Positions 56,526 to 64,000 of a stretch of DNA of 64,000 nucleotides are shown here, one piece after another. How positions within the stretch are numbered: the first letter of the stretch is position 1; every line of letters begins with the position of its first letter. The stretch covers positions 61,564,057 through 61,628,056 of the forward strand of contig CM054120.1 in assembly GCA_028673005.1 (NCBI GenBank), read 5' to 3'. The notes beneath the pieces were generated by a model. It saw only the letters and a list, made by a program, of their open reading frames with translations. It did no database searches and was not told the DNA's origin. The position numbers and the translations under genes are program-made. This DNA is from Tanypteryx hageni. Taxonomy: Eukaryota; Arthropoda; Insecta; Odonata; Petaluridae.

Positions 56526-57294
56526 TTAGGTTACTATATTATTAATCTTACTTCCCGGAAAGCAAAACACAAAAATCCGGACAAAATCCGAACTTTTTAA
56601 ATCCAACTTTTTAAGCACAAAAAATTGAACTGTGGTGTTATATCAGTAAATATAATTAAATATTATTAAAGTAAATTGTCGAACGTAAATATTTTTATTG
56701 CTTAAAAATTTACGCATAAAAATATCATAAAATGCATTAATACTTAAAATTCCATGCGTTATTATGACTTGTTATCTGAAACAATAATTCTGACGATGCA
56801 GACTAAATAGGTACGTAAATAATATATAGGAATGTACAACTTTTTATACATATCTTGAATAATATATACAGAAATATAAACTCTAAATCTAAGTTGATCA
56901 ATTAACTTTGAAATAAAAGTTAAACTGATTATTAAAGAATAATAATATGACACATTAAATTACTACCGCGGTTTTCGAAACGACTTATTTACACATTTTA
57001 AGCAAAATGATCGCGTAAAGCGTCAAAAATCATATTTAACATATCACGGTGTAATTAGGGATAAAACGTTAAAATCACCAACTGCAATACCGACCCAAAT
57101 TGAGTACACGATTTCTTTAATGTTACTACTAAATCTTAAAATATTTCCCAAAAATTAACGTAAATAACATTAAAAAACGTACAACAGAAGGAAATAATCA
57201 AATTCCGGACGGGTGTTAAAATCCCGCCCGGACGTCCCCGGACACCATAAAAAAGAGGACATGTCCGGGAAAAACCGGACGTCTGGTAACCCTA
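56526..57294. mobile_element. Non-autonomous hAT element
   Basis: GGAATGGG flanks it perfectly on both sides (56518-56525 and 57295-57302). The right end, reversed, is TAGGGTTACCAGACGTCCGG and the left end TTAGGTTACTATATT. CCGGAC/GTCCGG boxes occur subterminally, as in the complete hAT at 31581. There is no transposase, so it would depend on a related element. Confidence 0.82.
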
Positions 57295-57360
57295 GGAATG
57301 GGGTAATAACAGATGAGAGAAACAGCGTATATGCGACTAATGTAAGTCTGCTCCAGCCGC

Positions 57361-58971
57361 CACTGGCGGATCCAAGGGAGGGGCGATCGCCCTCTCCTTG
57401 GACGACACCATTGCCCTCCACTGGGTGCATTTTTAAATTCATTCTGCGCAACATTCCTTGTTTCCACGCTTCCGGCGTGTGCGACGTGGCAGTCACGTCC
57501 TCCCTTTCCCATGCCTCCAGCGTGTGCGACGTAGCATTCACGTCCTCTCTTGCCCATGCCCCAGCGCGAAAGTTTCATTAAGTTTTGTTATCGCTACGGC
57601 TCTGATATATGAGCTTTCAGAGAGTGAATATGCAAGCTAATGCTTTCTGCTTTCGTTCTGTGGTTCCTCGTTGTCTGTGTTTACGTGTTAGTATTTTTTT
57701 TTATTTTTTTTTTCTATCTCGGTACGTGCCGTAGCAGTGCTTACTCAGGCCTCTTATCTTTCGTGCGTTGCGTCTCAGACTTCCATAAGAGCTCTCATCT
57801 TCCTGGCTCTTGTTTATGATGCTTCGAGCTGATGGTCGAGGTTTCTTAGTGCCTGCGTTTGCGTCGGGCATTTTTTTTATTTTTTTTTTTCATCTTGGGT
57901 CTGTCCTTTAGCCGAACCCCTATTTAGTTCACCATGGTTTGTAGCTCTCGTGAGTTGGCGGATTGGGAAGTGTTTTGGAGAAATAGAGTGAAAGTAGTGT
58001 AGATATATATTCTGAAGATTCGAACGGATACTCTATTGATTCCAGTTCCGAAGAGGAATTGGAAGAAATAACTCACTCAACTGTGAATATTCAAGAGAAT
58101 ATTTGGGGAGATGTCGACAGTGCTAACCCTCCTCGGCCTTTTGCGTGTGATTTAGTTGGAAAACAAATAGTGCAGGTTTTATCAACAGATTATCCCTTTA
58201 GACATTTTGAGTAATTTTTTGATGATCTAATTGCCCTCATAGTGGTTGAAACTAATCGTTACGTGGAACAATTCCTTGCCCGCGAGAAAAATATGATCAC
58301 GTCTTTAAAAAATCGCTCTATCAAAAGTGGTTTGCTTTGATAATGTTGATGGGAATAATTCAAAAACCAACTCTCAGAATGTATTTTAGTAGAAAACATA
58401 TATTAGAAATGTCATTTATTCCAAATGCAATGAGTGAAGAAAGATTTTATTTGTTGAGCAAATTTTTGCATTTTGTAGATAATACCGATAAAGACATTGT
58501 AAATAGAGATCCTATTGTATAAAATTCTACCTATCAGTGATTATTTGAAAAATAAATTCCATAAAATTTATATACCGGGTAAAGAAGTATGTGTACCAGA
58601 CGCAGCTGAACTACTAAACGTCGGAGGAGCAGCACATAGTAGAAATTGGATTGAAATAAATGTATGTATTTATTTTTTATTATATAAAATGAACAATTTT
58701 AAATACGACATAATTTTTGGAAATTTTTGAAATGATAATTAAAGTCCAAAAAATATTAGAGTGAATGCATGCATTTTAGTATTTTGTGCTTGCGAAAAAA
58801 AGTCACGCTGAGCGATTTAAATGCCATAGATTAAAGTCACGCTTAAAAGGAGTCTGTATGACAAGATAAAGAAAGATTCTGATTTTCAAAATGTATGATT
58901 GTCAACAGAGGGGGAGGGGTTATTGGGGCGATCGCCCCCCCTCTCTTGGGAAGTTTCTGGATCCGCCCTTG
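57361..58971. mobile_element. Decayed element with GGCGGATCC inverted ends
   Basis: The left end CACTGGCGGATCC and the right end reversed CAAGGGCGGATCC are followed inside by GGGGCGATCGCCC on both sides. The flanks CCAGCCGC and CCAGCTAC share five leading bases and could be an old 8-bp duplication. Two poly-T/A stretches (57690-57715, 57870-57890) and the piggyBac remnant below lie inside. Confidence 0.5.
58000..58665 (+). pseudogene. piggyBac-like transposase remnant (copy 5)
   Basis: Short frames read SSEEELEEITHSTVNIQENI, then DDLIALIVVETNRYVEQFLA, MLMGIIQKPTLRMYFSRKHI, MSEERFYLLSKFLHFVDN and ILPISDYLKNKFHKIYIPGK, in the order of the piggyBac DDE_Tnp_1_7 domain. Stops (58214, 58337 region, 58520) and frame changes interrupt it, and the sequence stops before the catalytic aspartates. 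No TTAA-flanked ends were found. Confidence 0.72.
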
Positions 58972-60509
58972 CCAGCTACTGTTGAGAGTAACTGTGGAGG
59001 GTTTAGGCATACTTTATCATTATGGAAAGGAAAATCCTGTTGCTTGAGAGAAATAAAGCCAAATGGAGGGAGACTGATTTGACGATCGCAGCTCACAATT
59101 AGGGATAAGTTTCAAATGGAGTTGTCGTTTACGGGAGGGTTTCCTAGCTAAAAACCCGTTACTAGTACTTAGACTGATTTCCGTCATCGAAACCTTGATA
59201 AGAAATGCCCAGAGAGTGATTTTATTCATTACTAATGATAATTCCAGACTCGTGGAGATTGTCAGCGTATGAGATAGCGTCCATAAGAAACGAATGCAAA
59301 TAAGAGGAGCAAAAGTGGGTATTAAAATTGTAACGAGACACTCCATAAGGGAGTTCCGTTGCAATTTTTAAGAAGGAAATGCCCGAATTTTTGTTTAAAT
59401 GTTCAATGATGCATAAGAAGGTAGAATTTTTAACAGCTTTTTTGTACGATTACATAATATTTCAGAAGTGTGTTAATTCCTGCGTAAAATTTTAAAGTTC
59501 AATAAAATGTCAACGCTACAAAATATGATTTTTTCGAAACATGTGTATCAACCACAATATACTTTTGTGCGTTCCACTTCTTTTTTATATCTATAAATTA
59601 AGCACTGAGCAAAAGTATCTGTCTGCGAGCTTTTTTGTATTGGCTCACGAAAAATAGAAATGTCGAAAAAAGATTAGATAGACAAGCTAGAATTTAAAAA
59701 AATCGCTAAAATGACGGACAACCAGCAATTGGCTTTATCAAGAATGAAGTCAGGCTCGAGCAATTGGTTTTATTTGCGAATGTTATGGATACTTCGTATG
59801 TCAGATACTAGTTCTTACTTCATCGCTGATTGTTTCTGTACAATACCTACCATGGGGAGTTTTTACACTTCTCCATTAAACACTATATCTCTTTATAAAT
59901 TGAGCTATTAATGAATATGCTTTCACAAAGTAATGTATTCTGAAATCAAATGCCGATGTATCCGATTTAATTTTGATGCAGACTTAGTTTTGCACGCAAT
60001 TACTTTGTTAATTTCTTCAAAGACACCGAAAAATATCCCAGGTTTTTTGTAAGCTTCTCGGATTAACGTGTTCACACTTGAAGCGTTCCACTCAAACTAC
60101 GAGTAGATTCGGGAATAGGCACATATTCACATCTAAAGTGCTCAGCTACGTCTTCTTCCATATATTATCGTCATGCCTAATGAATACATGGCAAAAGTCC
60201 CTTTTGTGTTCCATATGGGTCTGATGGATACAGATGGATCTCGAGCAATGATATTTAACTTCATAAGGTCAAGCAGCATGCTAGACTATGTTTCAAGTGT
60301 GTGGAAAAAGTAAGAATTTCAGTAATGATACGTAGACAATGATGAGGCGAGCGTCTTGGACCCTCAGATCCTTCGACCCCCCCACCCCACCTCCCCCTCT
60401 AGCAGCATAGGAGTTACGCCCCTGCATCAAGGGTATCAAATCTTTAACACTTGGCGAGCATCACGTTATTTTATAGAATACCAAACATACCTCATTTGGT
60501 ATATGCAAA
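58972..60509. other. Intergenic, one element end
   Basis: At 60360-60425 the sequence ends CTAGCAGCATAGGAGTTACGCCCCTG, a form common at DNA-transposon ends (CAGGGGCGTAAC in reverse). Its other end was not located. The rest is AT-rich without a supported gene; the 114-codon minus frame at 59020-59364 has no motifs. Confidence 0.4.
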
Positions 60510-62610
60510 AATAAGGAATCTACATCTACATGATACCCAGCAAATCACCTAATTGTTGGGTGGCAGGGGGTGCCATAACCATAACCTACCTAAAGATTGT
60601 CTATCGCAAATTGAAATTTTCAATTGTGATCTCGTATTGTCTTCGGAAAAACGAGCCTAGATAACGCACCGTCCTACAATCGATCTCTCGTATCTTATCG
60701 TCACGGTCGTTCCTACCTATATACGTTGGTGCTTCAATTATTCCTGCAACCTCGTCTTTTAGACATTCCGGTCTATATTTCTCCAGAAGCCGCAACCTTG
60801 AGTTCAATCTACGATCCTTCTGTTTTACCCAGTTCAAATTCCTCAATAATGAGGTGAGGTTTTTCTTATGTTCGTACTTTTGTTTTACGAATCTGACTGC
60901 TCTGCCCTGAACTCTTTCTAATTGAATTATATGTCCCTTCTCCTACGCATCCCATATGCATGAGGCGTATTCCACTTGTGGTGTAAGCAGTGATAAGTAA
61001 CATGTTTCCCGCACTTTTTCTGTAGTGTTCCGTACTATTCTACCTATGAAAGCCAGTTTCTTGTTGGCCGCGCCTATAACTCGACGAATGTGCATGCCCC
61101 ACGAAAGATCTCGACAATTGGTTACTACTAAATATTTTACATACTAGGCACTTGAATATTTATTCTATCTATTTTATACTCGAAACCTACTTTTATGTTT
61201 TAACTTTTCCAGAACGTAACTGCGGCACATTTAGTGTAATTAATTTCAATTTGCCATTCTTTGCACCACGCTGAAATGGCTCTCAAGTCTTACTGATGGT
61301 CCTCCTGGTTTTTTATTTCTTTATATAGAACGGTATCATCGGCAAAAAGTCTAATTTTACTACGAACTACCGAGCAGATATCATTCACATAGATTAAGAA
61401 AAGTAGAGGGCCCAATACACTTCCCTGAGGAACACCCGACGCAACTTTAACGAGGGACGAGTATTTCCCATCGATGACAACTATCTGTTCTCTATTCGAG
61501 AGGAAATCTCTCATCCAACTGACAACTTTCGGATCGATACCATATTGTCCTAACTTTGCAATGAATTTCTTATGAGATACTTTATTGAACGCCTTTCTGA
61601 AGTCAGTGAATATGGTATCGACTTGGGTATTTTTCTCTCCGCATCGCAACAAATCATCCACCTGCGTTTGGCATGATCTACCTCTCCGGGATCCATGCTG
61701 GCATCCGCTAAGCAATGAGTGACTATCTAAATAACGCATTACAGAACTAAAGATTATGTGCTGAAATATCTTGCACGATAATGAAGTTCGGGAAATTGGC
61801 CTATAATTTTCGGGGTTCTCTTTGTCGCCGCCCTTATGGATGGGCGTAACGTGTGCCACCTTCCAATCTTTAGGAACGACACCTTTCGTAATGGATTTCT
61901 CGAATATATATTTCAAATACGTCGCGCTTTCATAAGCTAACTCTTTCAATACTCGCGCGGGCATTTCCTCCGGCCCAGGAGATTTATTTGGTTTAACTGA
62001 ATGAAGTTGGAGCGCGACACCATTTTCCGAAAATATCAAATCTTCCATTGAGTCGCCCTGATGCATAGGAATAGGCGTTTCACATTCATCGTCATTAGGA
62101 GTAAAAGCTTTCTGAAAGTGTTTATTTAATAGGTTTGCTTTCTCAGCACTATCGTGAACTACATTTCCCGTTTCCGATCACTGTGACGCAATAATGGGGC
62201 CTCTACCTTGGACTTCTCTGACATATGACCAAAATGCTTTCGGGTTCTCTTTCAAGTTATCCTGTAAAACCTTCTTTTTGTAATTGTTAAACGCATTACG
62301 CATTGCCAGTCTGGTTATGGAGCGCGCCTCCTTGTATTTCTGCCTTAACGTTGCAATTTGTTCGGCCGTAGCTGTTGAGGATGTGTTATTTACGCGAGAG
62401 TGGAGATTTCTTAGCCGTCGGAGAGCGTTCCTAACTACCTGGTTGTACCATCTAGGTTCTGATTTTTCAGATTGAGTGTATGCATGCAAAAACAGAATAT
62501 TTATGCTTAAGCATACTCCGATTCGATAAAGACTTGAACCGACTTTCCGGATAAATTGTTCGTTCTTATCTTGGCCAAAAGCTAAACCGCAAAGTTTTGA
62601 ATAACCTCCA
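60510..62610 (-). mobile_element. 5'-truncated LINE
   Basis: The coding sense is the minus strand. It starts inside the region between endonuclease and RT near 62610, contains the full RT, and ends near 60510 with GGTATCATGTAGATGTAGAT, a tail type with repeated TGTAGA. 5' truncation is normal for LINE insertion by target-primed reverse transcription. Confidence 0.8.
60601..62480 (-). pseudogene. LINE reverse transcriptase, degraded
   Basis: The N-terminal part (62480-62178) has KSEPRWYNQVVRNALRRLRN and NPKAFWSYVREVQGRGPI. The RT frame (62066-61290) has KSPGPEEMPARVLKELAYES, HVTPIHKGGDKENPENYRPI, FTDFRKAFNKVSHKKFIAKL, SGVPQGSVLGPLLFLIYVND and catalytic IRLFADDTVLYKE. Downstream frames give WGMHIRRVIGAANKKLAFIG, and the end (60846-60601) CLKDEVAGIIEAPTYIGRND. 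Stops near 62175, between the RT and the end, and the lack of an endonuclease make it dead. The RT style suggests the CR1/Jockey supergroup. Confidence 0.87.
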
Positions 62611-64000
62611 AGCAGTGGCGTACCGAGGGGGGGGGGCACCGGGCCCGTGCCCCCCCCCCCCAAAAAATAAATTTGGGCAATTCATGTTTTGAAAGAGGAT
62701 TTAGGCAACCAATTTAAACAACATTCGTTGCGTTATATGCGAGAAGGAATAAATTTGAATGTAGAACGTTAATTATTCGCATATTAAAATCACAGAATCA
62801 TCGTAGGTGTTCGAGACATGAAACAACGTACGCATAAATAATGGAAGTTTGTTTTCCTGCCATAGATTTTTTAATACACGTCGAGTCGATCAATAGATCG
62901 GCTTTTAAAGGTGCGTTTACACTATGTGAGCACGAACGAAGAAAATCTTGTAAATTATGGCAATATGCCATTATGGTATTAACTCTACTTCGATTCACAA
63001 AAGGAGACAAGTGGCTTAAAAACGGTATAGGTTGCTTATAAACTGTATTGGTTGCTTAAACACTGCATTTGAAAGTTAGATATATTGAGAGAAATGAAAA
63101 AGGCAACAATAATTTCTCTATCTACGTATATATAGAAAGTAAAAATTCATATGAAGCAAATGATTTAGTGGAATTTTATTCGATTCTATATGCCGCAATA
63201 CTTTCCAAAAATTAGCCTATTTGTCTCACAAATGATTACGATATTTGGCTGCGATTACATTTTCGTAAAAATTTCTTAAGAAAGACATTAGCAAAATCTA
63301 ATTTGCTGACGAACATTTTCACAATGTTTTAAGAATTTTTGTGACGAATATTGCTGTTAAAATAACTTATATCCCACAAAATCTGAAGGTTCCCAATGTT
63401 CACATTGACATTTAATTCAAAATATGTAATAGCATTGTTTTTCCAATACTACTATTTCTTATTAGTTACTGGCAGGGCTGGACTTTGCGTAGGCCAGCTA
63501 CGGCCGCCAATTTCAAGAGATCCGCCAGTTACAGAGGCCGCTGCTAGTACTTACATACCTGTGCTAGATAAGGACTTGCAAAAATAACAGTGATCGAGTA
63601 AATGGAATTATCATTAATTCTGCCACACTTGCTCTTCACAAAATTCCAAAAGCGTTTCTTTTCTCACACATTCCTTCAAGCTTATCTTACTATCCCTTCC
63701 CATATTCCGACCGAACGTTGACCGTAGGAGGAGGGAGAGGGTCTCGGGTCCCTTACTTGGGTCTTTCTCTTTTCTCCGCACGAATGGGCCAAAGGTAACG
63801 ACCCCTTTAATAGTTTCCAGATGTAGGAATGTTTCCTAGTCCTTTTTGAAAGAGGGAAACTATTTGAGAAGATTAGTCTCATTTGGTTTCTCTTTGAAAC
63901 AACATCAATAGTTCATGTTCGTATGTTTCGTTTAGACTGAACACTGGATAATTCGTTTGAAAATACGCAAAGGTGATTAAGATATTCTTCTGAAATAATT
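62611..64000. other. Intergenic, element ends, no gene seen
   Basis: At 62614 GCAGTGGCGTACCGAGGGGG is followed by a C run, a typical DNA-transposon end. At 63470-63540 a G/C-rich block (GCAGGGCTGGACTTTGCGTA) also looks repeat-derived. No coding sequence, RNA gene or complete element could be supported. Confidence 0.4.

Noticed and set aside
57361..58971. Treating the GGCGGATCC-ended interval as the full piggyBac copy 5
   Set aside because: Its ends are not TTAA-flanked and do not resemble the other piggyBac ends; the transposase remnant is probably an inclusion in another repeat.
59020..59364. A 114-codon minus-strand frame
   Set aside because: No motif, splice signals or neighbouring frames support it; length is within chance in this AT-rich region.
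1..64000. Endogenous viral sequences or LTR retrotransposons
   Set aside because: I looked for gag/pol protease, integrase and capsid-type motifs and for long direct terminal repeats and recognised none; all reverse transcriptases here are LINE or Penelope type.

Overview
This 64-kb window is nuclear DNA from an animal, most likely an arthropod and probably an insect. It is AT-rich, has GT-AG introns, carries one conserved metazoan gene split into small exons, and is otherwise packed with eukaryotic transposable elements. Nothing prokaryotic is visible, and the species cannot be named from the sequence alone.

Host gene. A gene on the minus strand covers most of the window. Five exons were recovered by reading the sequence: 52608-51934, 48868-48694, 37043-36857, 28362-28242 and 2275-2194. 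Splice sites and codon phases chain without a break. The product has three RRM domains followed by a low-complexity Gly/Met/Pro tail and belongs to the A1CF / RBM46 / RBM47 family of RNA-binding proteins. The 3' exons lie beyond position 1. Introns 1-4 are about 3.1, 11.7, 8.5 and 26 kb and contain most of the transposons. A CpG-containing, CCAAT- and CRE-bearing promoter-like region (52.6-53.0 kb) lies just upstream. Beyond it is a small THAP-type two-exon candidate on the same strand (54265-53286).

Transposons, left to right. (a) A degraded hAT transposase (3.9-9.7 kb) is split by a nearly intact piggyBac-like element (5655-9463, TTAA duplications, 14-bp perfect inverted ends, long transposase ORF). 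(b) A Penelope-like element (11.4-14.0 kb) encodes RT and a GIY-YIG endonuclease, has an inverted partial copy at its 5' flank and a hammerhead-like motif at its 3' end. (c) A second piggyBac copy (from 15.43 kb) is interrupted by a pogo/Tigger-type element (17492-20245). (d) A Helitron helicase fragment (20.6-22.1 kb). (e) A Jockey/CR1-like LINE with ORF1 and ORF2 (22.5-27.85 kb). (f) A Tigger-type element (29438-35477) contains a complete hAT element (31581-34776) with a perfect 8-bp target duplication. (g) An RTE-type LINE (37.9-41.2 kb). (h) An internally deleted piggyBac (41383-42670). (i) A second Penelope-like element (43.95-46.06 kb). (j) A tRNA-derived SINE (47.1-47.4 kb). (k) Another deleted piggyBac (49433-50663). 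(l) Upstream of the host gene: a Tigger MITE, a 162-bp tandem duplication, a hAT MITE (56526-57294), a fifth piggyBac remnant (58.0-58.7 kb) and a 5'-truncated LINE (60.5-62.6 kb).

The open reading frames outside the host exons are mostly transposon proteins in various states of decay, or chance frames. No cooperating gene cluster is present. The main biological interest is an intact-looking RNA-binding-protein gene threaded through nested transposons, the nearly intact piggyBac copy, the ribozyme-like ends of the Penelope elements and the half-THAP mini-gene.
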